Program-made: the position numbers and the translations under genes | Part shown: positions 45,912 to 54,799 of the stretch, in pieces | Position numbering within the stretch: the stretch's first letter is position 1 | Layout: each line of letters starts with the position of its first letter | Notes under the pieces: model-generated | Told to the model about the DNA's origin: nothing | Databases searched by the model: none | The model's input: the letters and a program-made list of their open reading frames with translations, nothing else | NCBI RefSeq assembly: GCF_005298075.1 | Contig: NZ_SZZH01000004.1 | Span: 186,001 to 250,000 of the forward strand | DNA from: Nakamurella flava | GTDB taxonomy: Bacteria; Actinomycetota; Actinomycetes; Mycobacteriales; Nakamurellaceae | Direction: 5' to 3' | Length of the DNA: 64,000 bases

Positions 45912-46211
45912 TCACACCGCCCCCGGGACGGCCGCGGCCAGGGCGGATTCGGTCGCGGCGAACCGGCCGGCGACGTCGGACAGCGCGGTGCCCTGGCTGA
46001 GCAGGGCGTCCTTGAGCTGGGACGCCTCGAGCAGGTGGTTCTCCATGGCGGCCGCGAACCGGGGCGCCGCCTCCGACGACTGCCAGCCGGACCGGATCTG
46101 CCCCAGCAGGTCCTGCATGGTGCCGATCTCCCGGGCCAGCGCGGCGCTGGTGTCGGTCACGGCCGACGCGGTCCCGGCCACCCTCTCGGTGGTGAGCTGC
46201 AATGTGGTCAC
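45912..46211 (-). CDS. WXG100-like protein (partner)
   Basis: 99 residues from GTG 46211 with GAGAGGGA upstream. Two helices around the turn SGWQSSEAAPRF (W-Q-S in place of W-x-G), size and hydrophobic pattern of the WXG100 family. It lacks a clear YxxxD at its end, which fits the asymmetric pairing of EsxA/B-type dimers where only one partner carries the signal. First gene of the pair. Confidence 0.75.
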   Translation of the reverse strand: MTTLQLTTERVAGTASAVTDTSAALAREIGTMQDLLGQIRSGWQSSEAAPRFAAAMENHLLEASQLKDALLSQGTALSDVAGRFAATESALAAAVPGAV

Positions 46212-46381
46212 GGTGCGGTCCCTCTCTGACCCGGCCGGCTTCTCCGGCGTTGACCAGGATGCTGCCGTCGGGGGTGCGCACACCCCAGCGCCGTCGATCG
46301 GTTGTGGATGGTGCGCCGGTATGTGGACAGCTCCCCCCCGCCGCGGGGTGGCTCTCGCACGTCTGGCCGGCAGTGGGCAGG

Positions 46382-47638
46382 ATGCGCGTCGTGACGACGC
46401 GCAGGCGGGGTGACGGATCAGCCGACCAGGCTCCGACGGGGTCGGCGGCCGAGGTGTTCCGGGTGTTCCTGCGGCTCGGACTGACGTCGTTCGGCGGGCC
46501 GGTCGCCCACCTCGGCTACTACCGCGCCGACCTCGTCGAGCGGCGCCGATGGCTGACGGACGCCGCCTACGCCGACGTCGTGGCCCTCTGCCAATTCCTG
46601 CCCGGGCCCACGTCGAGCCAGGTCGGCATGGTGCTCGGGCTGCAACGGGCCGGGTACCGGGGGATGCTCGCCGCCTGGGTGGCGTTCACGATGCCGTCGG
46701 CGCTGCTGATGATCGGCCTGGCGTACGGCATCGATGCCGTGCCGACCACCGGGGCCGGCTGGTTGCGCGGACTGCTGGCCGCCGCCGTGGCCGTCGTCGC
46801 GCTCGCCGTGCTGTCGATGGCGCAGACCCTGACCCCCGACGCCCGCCGGGCGACCATCGCCGTCGGCGCCATGATCGCGGTCCTGGTGCTGCCCGGGCCG
46901 TGGACGGCCCTGCTCGTCCTGCTCGGCGCCGGGCTCGTCGGGGCGGTCTGGCTGGCCGGAGCGACGGCGGGGACCGGTGCCGCGGACGCGTCGGTCCCCG
47001 CCCGGTCCCCCGTCTCCCGTACCGCGGCGGCGTCCTGCCTGGTCCTGGCGACCGTCCTCTTTGTCGCGCTGCCGGCGCTGGCCACCGCGACCGGGAACGG
47101 CGCGCTCCGCCTGGCCGAGGTCTGCTACCGGGCGGGCGCGGCGGTGTTCGGCGGCGGTCACGTGGTGCTGCCGCTGCTCGAGTCGTCCGCAGTGCCGGCC
47201 GGGCTCATCGACCAGGACGTGTTCCTCGCTGGATACGGAGCCGTGCAGGCCGCGCCCGGCCCACTGTTCTCGGTCGCCGCCTTCCTCGGCGCGGCCAACG
47301 AGCAGTCACCGTCCGGCGTGGTCGGCGGTCTCGTCGCCCTGGTGGCGATCTTCCTGCCCGGCGCACTGCTCGTCGTCGGGGTGTTGCCGTCCTGGGCCTG
47401 GCTGCAGCGCACCGGGGGCGACGGAGCCCGGCGGACCCGACGCGTGGTGGCCGGGGTGAACGCGGGTGTCGTCGGCGTCCTCGCGGCCGCCCTCTACACC
47501 CCGGTCTTCACCAGCGGGGTGACATCCGTCGGATCGCTCGCCGTGGCCGCCGCCGCCTTCGTGGCGCTGAAGATGTGGCGGGTGCCCCCGTGGGCGGTGG
47601 TGGTGGCCGCGGCGGTCGTCGGCGCCCTGCTGCTCTGA
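46382..47638 (+). CDS. chrA: Chromate transporter ChrA
   Basis: 418 residues, the two-domain (long-chain) form. The two CHR halves begin at FLRLGLTSFGGPVAHLGYY (about 28-46) and YRAGAAVFGGGHVVLPLLES (about 248-267); each carries the family FGG motif, and LCQFLPGPTSSQ and AVQAAPGPLFSVA are the matched loops. About 10-12 helices are predicted. The family exports chromate and confers resistance. Start ATG 46382 or GTG 46391. No ChrB regulator is adjacent. Confidence 0.88.
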   Translation: MRVVTTRRRGDGSADQAPTGSAAEVFRVFLRLGLTSFGGPVAHLGYYRADLVERRRWLTDAAYADVVALCQFLPGPTSSQVGMVLGLQRAGYRGMLAAWVAFTMPSALLMIGLAYGIDAVPTTGAGWLRGLLAAAVAVVALAVLSMAQTLTPDARRATIAVGAMIAVLVLPGPWTALLVLLGAGLVGAVWLAGATAGTGAADASVPARSPVSRTAAASCLVLATVLFVALPALATATGNGALRLAEVCYRAGAAVFGGGHVVLPLLESSAVPAGLIDQDVFLAGYGAVQAAPGPLFSVAAFLGAANEQSPSGVVGGLVALVAIFLPGALLVVGVLPSWAWLQRTGGDGARRTRRVVAGVNAGVVGVLAAALYTPVFTSGVTSVGSLAVAAAAFVALKMWRVPPWAVVVAAAVVGALLL

Positions 47639-47884
47639 CCCCCGAACCGGGCATCACGGATGATCAGGGCAGCAACCGGAACAGGCGAATTCGTCGGCAC
47701 TTTCGCGTATTTCCCGCGGCGCTGCCGACTCCTTCACGCGCGGGCCGCGGCGGCCAACCCGACTGGGTCGCCGCGGCCCTGCCTACGATGGGTGGGACGA
47801 CCGGTCCGGTGTCGGCCCCGAGCCCACCGCATCCCGGGGATGCCGCACCGACAGCCGCACAGCCGCGAGGAGACGAACAGCCCG

Positions 47885-49093
47885 ATGACCGATCTCGACC
47901 TGGGTGGCGGCTCGTCCGCCACCGGAGCCTCGTCCACCGACCTCGTGCTCACCCCGCCCGCCCCGGTGCAGGTCGTGCAGCCGCAGCAGGCCGCCAGCGC
48001 GGTCCCGGTCGCCGATCCGCGTAAGAACGAGTTGCAGCAGCGCGCCTCGTCGTTCGCCATCGAACTCGCGGCGATGGACGTCCGCTCCCCCGACTTCACC
48101 CGCAAGATCGAGTCGATCACCAACCTGGGTGATCGCGAGATGCGCGAGTCGGCCAACGTCTCGAACCGGATGCTGGAGCGGCCGGCGGCGGCCCTGTCCG
48201 GCAAGAAGGGCGACGCCCAGACCCGGGTCGCGTCCACCCTGTCCGACCTGCGGGTGACGATCACCGAACTGGACCCCAACCGGGCCGACCTGACCGGGAT
48301 CAAGAAGGTCCTCAAGTGGATCCCGGGCGGCGACAAGATCGACCGGTACTTCGCCAAGTACCAGTCCGCCCAGTCCCACCTGGACGCCATCGTGCGTTCC
48401 CTGGCCTCCGGCAAGGACGAGCTGGCCAAGGACAACGCGGCCATCGAGGTCGAGAAGAACAACATGTGGACCCTGATGGGCAAGCTGGGCGAGTACAACC
48501 AGCTCGCCGAGGCCCTGGACGCCGCGGTCGCCGACCAGGTCACCATCCTGGAGAACCAGGGCAAGACCGACGAGGCCAACACCCTCAAGTCGGACGCGCT
48601 GTTCCCGATCCGCCAGCGCCGCCAGGACATCCAGACCCAGATGGCCGTGGCCGTGCAGGGCTACATGGCTCTTGACCTGGTCCGCAAGAACAACCTCGAG
48701 CTGATGCGCGGCGTCGACCGCGCCCAGACCACCACCATCGCCGCGCTGCGCACCGCGGTCATCGTGTCCCAGGCCCTGTCCCGGCAGAAGTTGGTCCTGG
48801 ACCAGATCACCGGGCTGAACAACGCGACCGGCGACCTCATCGCCCGCACCTCGGAGCAGCTCAAGATCCAGGGTGCGGCCATCAACGAGCAGGCCGCCAG
48901 CGCCACCGTGTCGGTCGAGAAGTTGCAGCAGGCGTTCGACAACGTCTTCCAGGCGATGGACGCCGTCGACACCTTCCGGGCCCAGGCCGTCGACAGCATG
49001 GCCCAGACGGTCAACGCCCTGGAAGGTCAGATCCAGCGGGCCCAGCCCTACCTGGAGCGGGTCCGCCGCGGCGAACTGTCGTCCGGCTCCTGA
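47885..49093 (+). CDS. telA: TelA-family toxic anion resistance protein
   Basis: 402 residues. After a disordered start (MTDLDLGGGSSATG) the chain is a long helical TelA/KlaA domain (about 45-395) with RVASTLSDLRVTITELDPNRADL, IPGGDKIDRYFAKYQSAQSHL and NAATGDLI near the end (in parts). The family is linked to tellurite resistance and to membrane stress. It heads the ter block; the next genes follow without promoters of note. The 246-bp gap upstream contains a TACGAT -10-like element at 47784 and no other signal I can assign. Confidence 0.88.
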   Translation: MTDLDLGGGSSATGASSTDLVLTPPAPVQVVQPQQAASAVPVADPRKNELQQRASSFAIELAAMDVRSPDFTRKIESITNLGDREMRESANVSNRMLERPAAALSGKKGDAQTRVASTLSDLRVTITELDPNRADLTGIKKVLKWIPGGDKIDRYFAKYQSAQSHLDAIVRSLASGKDELAKDNAAIEVEKNNMWTLMGKLGEYNQLAEALDAAVADQVTILENQGKTDEANTLKSDALFPIRQRRQDIQTQMAVAVQGYMALDLVRKNNLELMRGVDRAQTTTIAALRTAVIVSQALSRQKLVLDQITGLNNATGDLIARTSEQLKIQGAAINEQAASATVSVEKLQQAFDNVFQAMDAVDTFRAQAVDSMAQTVNALEGQIQRAQPYLERVRRGELSSGS

Positions 49094-49110
49094 TCCGATC
49101 GGACGTCACC

Positions 49111-49614
49111 GTGGTGCTCAACCGGCTGTTCGGCCGTTCCCCGGGCGAGGCGGCGTCGGCCGTCTCGAACGCGCTGGCGCCCGAACCGCCGGACAGCCCG
49201 AAAGAACTGGCCGCCGAGCTCTTCCGGGTGGTGCGGTTCGTCAACGCCTCGGCCGGTCAGCTCCCACCCGCGGCCGTGGTCACCGCCCGGCGGATCACCG
49301 ACACCATCAACCAGGTACTGCTGACCACCCGGGACCGTGAGCTAGACATCCACGCCCGGGTGTCCCTCAACGGCATGCTGCGCGACTACCTGCCGACCAC
49401 CCTGCGCACGTTCCTGGCCCTGGACCCGGCGGGCCGGGCCCGGCCGGCGCCCAACGGGATCACCCCCACCATCGCCCTCACCGAACAGCTCGACTTCCTG
49501 CTCGGGGCCGCTCTCGAGGCGCTCACCGCGGTCCGCAACGATGACGCCAACGCCCTGCTCGCGCAGGGCAGCTTCCTGCGCACCAAGTTCGCCCGATCGG
49601 AGCTCGATCTCTAG
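49111..49614 (+). CDS. Ter-cluster helical protein, hypothetical
   Basis: 167 residues from GTG 49111. All-helical, soluble (LAAELFRVVRFVNAS, HARVSLNGMLRDYLPTTLRTFLAL, in parts). No recognised domain; proteins of this size sit between telA and terD in other actinobacterial ter loci. The stop is immediately followed by the ATG of the next terD gene, so they are translationally coupled. Confidence 0.65.
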   Translation: MVLNRLFGRSPGEAASAVSNALAPEPPDSPKELAAELFRVVRFVNASAGQLPPAAVVTARRITDTINQVLLTTRDRELDIHARVSLNGMLRDYLPTTLRTFLALDPAGRARPAPNGITPTIALTEQLDFLLGAALEALTAVRNDDANALLAQGSFLRTKFARSELDL

Positions 49615-50181
49615 ATGGCCCCCCCGCTCAAGCGCGGCGCCAACGTCGCGCTGACCCAGGAGATCCCCCACCTGCGCGGCGTCGTCCTCGGCGTGCGGTT
49701 CAACGCCGGCGCCGAGGCCGCCCTGGCCGGCAACCTGGTCGCCGCGACCATCCTGTGCGACCAGGACCACCGGGTCCCGTCGGGCGACCACTTCGTCTTC
49801 TTCAACCAGCTGACCAGCCCCGACCTGTCGGTCAGCCAGCTGACCCAGGCGCTGGGCGACGACAGCGAACAGATCGAGGTGGACCTGTCCGCCGTTCCGG
49901 CCGACATCGAACGGATCGTCGTCGCGCTGTACATCAACGAGGGCCCGGGAGCCCGGCGTACCCTCGGCCAGCTGCGCGAATGCGCGATCCGGGTGCTCGA
50001 CCTGGCCAACGGTCAGGAGCTGATCCGCTCCGAGAACCTGGCCCCGGCGCTCCGTTCGGAGACCGGGATCTGCCTCGGTGAGCTCTACCGGCACTCCAGC
50101 GGCTGGAAGTTCAAGGTCATCGGCCAGGGCTACGACAACGGCATCACCGGGATCGCCGCCGACTACGGGGTGCCGCTGTGA
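49615..50181 (+). CDS. TerD-family protein lacking the usual calcium motif
   Basis: 188 residues. TerD fold throughout: LKRGANVALTQE start, DHFVFFNQLTSPD, VDLSAVPADIERIVVALYI and GELYRHSSGWKFKVIGQGYDNGI (in parts). However, the DLDASAL calcium-binding segment of classic TerD is replaced by GNLVAATILCD. It probably keeps the beta-sandwich and assembly role but may not bind calcium. Its stop overlaps the next gene by 4 nt. Confidence 0.85.
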   Translation: MAPPLKRGANVALTQEIPHLRGVVLGVRFNAGAEAALAGNLVAATILCDQDHRVPSGDHFVFFNQLTSPDLSVSQLTQALGDDSEQIEVDLSAVPADIERIVVALYINEGPGARRTLGQLRECAIRVLDLANGQELIRSENLAPALRSETGICLGELYRHSSGWKFKVIGQGYDNGITGIAADYGVPL

Positions 50182-51635
50182 CCCTGGCCCCGGACCAGGC
50201 CCGACCCCGCCCCGACCTGACGTTCCTGCGTCACCGGCGGAGGCCGGCGACGTCCAACCCGGTCATCGCGGAGTTCATCGCGAGTCACTCCCCGCGGCCT
50301 GGGGCCGCACGGCCCCCCGCGGTGGCGGCCCCGGCGGCCGCGTCCCGACCGGTAACGCGAACCGCCCCTGCGCCCCGCCCGGCGGCAGCCGCCCCACCGT
50401 CGTCCCGCCCCGCCGCCAGCACATCCCTGGACCTCGACGCACCCGCGGCCGGCGGCGCCCCGACCTCCCTGGATCTCGGTGGTCCTCCGGCCGTCCCGAC
50501 GAGTGGAACCACGTCCCTGGACCTGGACGCCCCCGCTCCCGCTCACGCTCCCAGCGGGGGCTCCACGTCCCTCGACCTCGACGCGCCGCCGGCTCCTCCG
50601 ACGCCCGCCGGCTCCACGTCCCTGGACCTGGACGCCCCGGCCCCCGCGACCGGTGGTGGATCCACCTCCCTCGACCTCGGCGGACCACCCGCGGCCCCTG
50701 CGCCGCCGGCACCGTCCAGCTCGACATCACTCGACCTCGGCGGACCACCCGCGGCCCCCACGCCGCCGGCACCGGCCAGCTCGACATCACTCGACCTCGG
50801 CGGACCACCCGCGGCCCCTGCGCCGCCGGCACCGGCCAGCTCGACATCACTCGACCTCGGCGGACCACCCGCGGCCCCGGCGCCGCCGGCACCGTCCAGC
50901 TCGACGTCACTGGACCTCGGACCGACCCCGACAGCCAGTCCTGCCCCGGCTGCCCGCGCGACCGGTTCCGGCACGTCCCTCGACCTGGGTGGCGGCGGAT
51001 CGCCGTCGGCGCCGGCTCGTCCGACCGGCCCGGCGACCCCGCCCAGCACCTCGATCTGGCGCCCGGCCCGGACCGACAACCGCATCCCGACCGTTCTGCA
51101 GCCGAGCGCACCCGAGGTGGTGCTCGACCGCCGTCAGTCGGCGATCGGAACGCTGACCATCGACGCGGTGGTCGGCCCCGGCGTGGGCGATCTGCGGCTG
51201 GGTGCGGCCTACCAACTGACCTCCGGACTGGCCTCCACCGTGCAGCACTCGACCGGTCGGCGCTTCGGACCGGCGCACGAACGGCAGCGACCGATCGTGC
51301 TCGCCTCGCGCGGACCGGCCGAACAGCTGGAGATCGATCTGCGTCAGGTCCGGGACCTGGAACGGGTGGTCGTCTACGCGTTCTCCGGCAACGGGGCCCC
51401 GCTGCAGTGGGGCGGCACCCTGCGCATCACCACGTTCGGCGGCGCGAAGATCGAGATCCCGCTGGACCAACCGCCGAGTGCGGTGGTCACGGTGGTGGCC
51501 GCGATCTACCAGGTCGACGGCGAGCTCGTCGTTCGGGCTGAACGGGATCTGGCCGGTCGCACCGTCAAGGAAGCGTGCCGGGCCTACGGGTTCGACCGGA
51601 TCAGCTGGCTGGACGACCAGACGCCGGTCGACTGA
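50178..51635 (+). CDS. TerD-like protein with an 11-fold TSLDL linear-motif tail
   Basis: 485 residues. An N-terminal basic region and Ala/Pro linker lead into residues of about 75-275, where TSLDL[D/G] recurs 11 times separated by Pro/Ala-rich spacers. The last 190 residues form a TerD-like beta domain (LTIDAVVGPGVGDLRLGAAYQL, IEIPLDQPPSAVVTVVAAIYQVDGELVVRAERDLAG, in parts) that also lacks DLDASAL. Linear repeats of this kind usually act as multivalent docking sites, perhaps for the ter proteins encoded alongside; TelA itself starts with a similar LDLGGG. Four copies are exact 60-bp units in the DNA. Confidence 0.8.
   Translation: MTLAPDQARPRPDLTFLRHRRRPATSNPVIAEFIASHSPRPGAARPPAVAAPAAASRPVTRTAPAPRPAAAAPPSSRPAASTSLDLDAPAAGGAPTSLDLGGPPAVPTSGTTSLDLDAPAPAHAPSGGSTSLDLDAPPAPPTPAGSTSLDLDAPAPATGGGSTSLDLGGPPAAPAPPAPSSSTSLDLGGPPAAPTPPAPASSTSLDLGGPPAAPAPPAPASSTSLDLGGPPAAPAPPAPSSSTSLDLGPTPTASPAPAARATGSGTSLDLGGGGSPSAPARPTGPATPPSTSIWRPARTDNRIPTVLQPSAPEVVLDRRQSAIGTLTIDAVVGPGVGDLRLGAAYQLTSGLASTVQHSTGRRFGPAHERQRPIVLASRGPAEQLEIDLRQVRDLERVVVYAFSGNGAPLQWGGTLRITTFGGAKIEIPLDQPPSAVVTVVAAIYQVDGELVVRAERDLAGRTVKEACRAYGFDRISWLDDQTPVD
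50671..50910 (+). repeat. Four tandem 60-bp coding repeats
   Basis: Four consecutive 60-bp units starting TCGACCTCGGCGGACCACCC, nearly identical at the nucleotide level (a few changes each), code for the 20-residue unit LDLGGPPAAP-APPAP-SSSTS in the TerD-like protein. Recent duplication or length variation by recombination is likely. Confidence 0.9.
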
Positions 51636-51642
51636 ACCCCGA

Positions 51643-52146
51643 CTATCCCCCCGGCGGCGGGGCCGCGGCTCCGGCCCGGCCATTGCCGGCCTCGGCCCCG
51701 GCCGAACCCTCGTTCGCGAAGAACGACACCTGACCGTTGGCCTCCAGGACGGCCAGCCGGATATCGGCGAACCGTTCGAAGCCCTGCTGCCGGGCCGCGG
51801 CCATCAGGTCGTCCAGCGACATCCGCTCGGCCCGCAGGGTGTCCAACAGCGGCTCACCGTGCTGCACGACGACGATGGCGACGCCGTGGGTGACGGCGCG
51901 GATCGCCGGCCACCGGGCATTCGCCCAGGACAAGGCGATGGTCAACACGGCGAAGACGGAGACGGCCAGCACTCCCCCGGTGACCGAGTAATCCTGCTGG
52001 GTCACCGCCTGCTGGATCATGTCGCCCATCGTGATGAACAGGATGAGCTGGAACGTGCTCAGCTCGCCCAGGGTCGACCGGCCGACCACCCGGGTGACCA
52101 GCCACAGGAAGAAGAACATCGCGGCGGCCCGAAAGACGATCTCCAT
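51643..52146 (-). CDS. DUF421 / YetF-like membrane protein
   Basis: 167 residues. Three N-terminal helices (about 8-80) with GRSTLGELSTFQLILFITMGDM (in parts), then the conserved soluble unit LRAERMSLDDLMAAARQQGFERFADIRLAVLEANGQVSF (in parts), the DUF421 pattern. The tail is Gly/Ala/Pro-rich. In spore formers YetF/YdfS relatives are unknown-function membrane proteins. It is inserted on the opposite strand inside the ter block and forms a unit with the gene upstream of it. Confidence 0.8.
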   Translation of the reverse strand: MEIVFRAAAMFFFLWLVTRVVGRSTLGELSTFQLILFITMGDMIQQAVTQQDYSVTGGVLAVSVFAVLTIALSWANARWPAIRAVTHGVAIVVVQHGEPLLDTLRAERMSLDDLMAAARQQGFERFADIRLAVLEANGQVSFFANEGSAGAEAGNGRAGAAAPPPGG

Positions 52147-52173
52147 GCCGACTCCTTCCGACGGGCCGCCCGC

Positions 52174-52773
52174 TCAGGGCAGCAGGGTGGTGGTGATGTC
52201 GACGGCGGCGACCTCCTGCTCCTGGCCGTCGACCGGGATGAGCAGCGCGATGCGGCTGTTCGCGCCCAACTGGGCCGACGGTTGGATGTAGGCGTCGAAG
52301 TCGGCCTGGAAGACGGCGGCGTCGGCCGGGGTGTCGAACTCCAGCTCCACCCGGTCGCCGTCACCGGTGGACGATGACGGGTCGGGGTTCCAGCCCTGGG
52401 TCTCGAACAGGTCCAGGTAGGCGCGGTCGATGGCCAGGGTGACCGGCCGCTGCGCCAGCGGGCCGGGCGCCTGGACCCGGATCGACAGCGGGACGTCCCA
52501 GCCGGCCCGGGCGGTCGCCGCGTAGGTCACCGTCAGCGACCACGTCCCGTCGCCGCCGGTCACTGTGGCCGTCCGGGTGTCGGACCGAACCCCGAGCAAC
52601 CCCGCACCCCCGGCGATCACCAGGGCGACGAGCGCCGCGGTCGCCGATCGACGGGCCCACAGGGCGGCCGGTGGCCGTCGCCCGACCCGGACGGCCCTCA
52701 GCGTCGAGTCACCGTCGTCGGTGACCGGTCGGTGCGGGCGGAAGTACGTGACCGGCGGATCGCTCACCTCCAC
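52174..52773 (-). CDS. Single-pass membrane protein upstream of yetF-like gene
   Basis: 199 residues. Cytosolic Arg-rich start, one transmembrane helix (about 47-62, TAALVALVIAGGAGLLGV) and an extracellular beta-rich domain (WSLTVTYAATARAGWDVPLSIRVQAPGPL, in parts). Family not recognised. It is 27 nt upstream of the DUF421 gene and very likely co-transcribed with it. Divergent from the next terD gene across 125 bp. Confidence 0.7.
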   Translation of the reverse strand: MEVSDPPVTYFRPHRPVTDDGDSTLRAVRVGRRPPAALWARRSATAALVALVIAGGAGLLGVRSDTRTATVTGGDGTWSLTVTYAATARAGWDVPLSIRVQAPGPLAQRPVTLAIDRAYLDLFETQGWNPDPSSSTGDGDRVELEFDTPADAAVFQADFDAYIQPSAQLGANSRIALLIPVDGQEQEVAAVDITTTLLP

Positions 52774-52898
52774 AGCAGTACCCGGTCGGACCGATTCGTC
52801 ACGGTCGAGGATGCGTACCCTGGTAATCCCTGCCTCCGGTGACCGTCACGACGGCCCCGCGAGCGGGCCGGACGCGTCGACGAAGGGGTGGATCGACC

Positions 52899-53477
52899 AT
52901 GGGTGTGAGCCTGACCAAGGGCGGCAACGTCAGCCTGACCAAGGCGGCGCCCAACCTGACGACCATCGCGGTCGGGCTCGGCTGGGACGTCCGCTCGACC
53001 GCCGGCCAGGACTTCGACCTGGACGCCAGCGCGCTGGCGCTCGGCGCTAACCACAAGGTGCTCGGGGACGAGTGGTTCGTCTTCTTCAACAACCTGACGT
53101 CACCGGACGGGTCGATCGCCCACCAGGGCGACAACCTCACCGGCGAGGGCGAGGGTGACGACGAGGTCGTGGTCGTCGATCTCAGCGCGGTCCCGCCGCA
53201 GGTGTCCTCCATCGTGTTCCCGGTGTCGATCTACGACGCCGAGACCCGCCAGCAGTCGTTCGGTCAGGTCCGCAACGCGTTCATCCGCGTGGTCAACACG
53301 GCCAACGACGACGAACTGGCCCGCTACGACCTCACCGAGGACGCCTCGGTGGAGACCGCGATGGTGTTCGGCGAGGTGTACCGGCACAACGGGGAATGGA
53401 AGTTCCGGGCGATCGGCCAGGGGTACGCCAGTGGCCTGGCCGGCATCGCCCGCGATTTCGGCGTCAACGTCGGCTGA
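52899..53477 (+). CDS. terD: TerD-family protein (canonical)
   Basis: 192 residues from ATG 52899 (AAGGGG upstream). Canonical Ter[13 protein letters not shown] start, GLGWDV, calcium motif [22 protein letters not shown] and [18 protein letters not shown]. First of three tandem canonical paralogues; TerD proteins bind calcium and assemble with TerB/TerC-type partners in chemical-stress and tellurite resistance. TerC and TerB are not in the window. Confidence 0.95.
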   Translation: MGVSLTKGGNVSLTKAAPNLTTIAVGLGWDVRSTAGQDFDLDASALALGANHKVLGDEWFVFFNNLTSPDGSIAHQGDNLTGEGEGDDEVVVVDLSAVPPQVSSIVFPVSIYDAETRQQSFGQVRNAFIRVVNTANDDELARYDLTEDASVETAMVFGEVYRHNGEWKFRAIGQGYASGLAGIARDFGVNVG

Positions 53478-53519
53478 CCCAGCCGACCCACACCACTACG
53501 CGGACGAAGGAGTTCACGC

Positions 53520-54095
53520 ATGGGGATCAGCCTGGTCAAGGGCGGCAACCTGTCCCTGACGAAGGCGGCGCCCGGGATGACGGCGGTGACCGTCGGTCTC
53601 GGCTGGGACGCCCGGACCACCACCGGCGCCACGTTCGATCTGGACGCCAGCGCCCTCGGCCTGGGCAGTGACGACACCGTGCTGTCGGACGCCTACTTCA
53701 TCTTCTTCAACCAGAAGCGATCCCCCGAGGGTGCCATCGAGCACCAGGGCGACAACCGCACCGGCGAGGGCGGCGGCGACGACGAGGTGATCGCCGTCGA
53801 TCTGGCTGCGGCACCCGACACCCTGACCAAGGTGGTCTTCCTGGCCTCCATCTACGAGGCCGAGGCCAACGCCGTCACCTTCGGTCAGGTCCGCAACGCC
53901 TACATCCGGGTCGTCAACTCCGAGGACGGCACCGAACTGGCCCGCTACGACCTGTCCGAGGACGCCTCGGTGGAGACCGCGATGGTCTTCGGCGAGCTGT
54001 ACCGGCACAACACCGAGTGGAAGTTCCGGGCCATCGGCCAGGGCTACTCGACCGGCCTGGCCGGCATCGCCAAGGACTACGGCGTCAACCTGTAA
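53520..54095 (+). CDS. terD: TerD-family protein (canonical)
   Basis: 191 residues with GAAGGAG before ATG 53520. Close paralogue of the preceding gene: [81 protein letters not shown] (in parts). The 42-nt gap to the gene before suggests one transcript. The pair probably arose by local duplication. Confidence 0.95.
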   Translation: MGISLVKGGNLSLTKAAPGMTAVTVGLGWDARTTTGATFDLDASALGLGSDDTVLSDAYFIFFNQKRSPEGAIEHQGDNRTGEGGGDDEVIAVDLAAAPDTLTKVVFLASIYEAEANAVTFGQVRNAYIRVVNSEDGTELARYDLSEDASVETAMVFGELYRHNTEWKFRAIGQGYSTGLAGIAKDYGVNL

Positions 54096-54132
54096 CACCT
54101 GCATGTCCCTGTTCCCCAGCGAAAGGTGCACC

Positions 54133-54717
54133 GTGGCAGTCAATCTCAGCAAGGGCCAGACCGTCAGCCTGACCAAGGACAACGGCGGAGGCCTCTCGCA
54201 GGTCCGCATGGGCCTGGGCTGGGACGCGATGAAGAAGAAGGGCTTCTTCGGGGGCACCAAGGAGGTGGCCGTCGACTTGGACGCTTCCGCCCTGCTGCTG
54301 GACGCCCAGGGTCAGGTGCTCGACGTCGTCTACTACGGCAACCTGCGCTCGCGGGACAACTCGATCATCCACACCGGCGACAACCTCACCGGAGCGGGCG
54401 ACGGGGACGACGAGTCGATCATGGTCGACCTGCCGCGGGTGCCCGCCGCCGTCACGCACATCGTCTTCACCGTCAACAGCTACAGCGGCCAGAACTTCGG
54501 CCAGATCGAGAACGCCACCGCCCGGGTGGTCGACTCCGCCGACCACGACAAGGAACTGGTCCGCTACACGCTGACCGGGTCCGGCTCGCACACCGCCGTC
54601 GTCATGGCCCGGCTGTCCCGCTCCGGGACCGGCTGGACCTTCACCGCCATCGGGGCCCCCGGCAACGCGCGTACCGCCGACCAGCTGGTGCCGCTGGCCC
54701 GGCAGTCGCTCTCGTAA
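54133..54717 (+). CDS. TerD-family protein (TerZ-like variant)
   Basis: 194 residues from GTG 54133 with AAAGG six bases upstream; the longer frame from 54103 lacks a site. It keeps NLSKGQTVSLTKD and VDLDASALLL but has an insert KKKGFFGGTKE before the calcium motif and a shorter distinct C-terminus (SRSGTGWTFTAIGAPGNAR), features closer to TerZ/TerX than to TerD. Third of the tandem set, 38 nt after the second. Confidence 0.9.
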   Translation: MAVNLSKGQTVSLTKDNGGGLSQVRMGLGWDAMKKKGFFGGTKEVAVDLDASALLLDAQGQVLDVVYYGNLRSRDNSIIHTGDNLTGAGDGDDESIMVDLPRVPAAVTHIVFTVNSYSGQNFGQIENATARVVDSADHDKELVRYTLTGSGSHTAVVMARLSRSGTGWTFTAIGAPGNARTADQLVPLARQSLS

Positions 54718-54721
54718 TCCC

Positions 54722-54777
54722 GGGTCGGTGAAGAATGCCGCAACCACGCCAGTGGTAGCGGCATTCTTTACCGACCC
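54722..54777 (+). terminator. Long-stem terminator of the ter block
   Basis: Arms of 20 nt (GGGTCGGTGAAGAATGCCGC and its complement) match with a single G-T pair around a 16-nt loop that itself can form a small hairpin (ACCAC...GTGGT). It begins 5 nt after the last terD stop and lies 23 nt before the convergent eutC end, so it probably serves both strands. Confidence 0.8.
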
Positions 54778-54799
54778 ACACCGGGATCGGCGCCGGGCG

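Noticed and set aside
50671-50910. CRISPR-like array
   Set aside because: The 60-bp units are contiguous without spacers and encode a protein repeat in frame.
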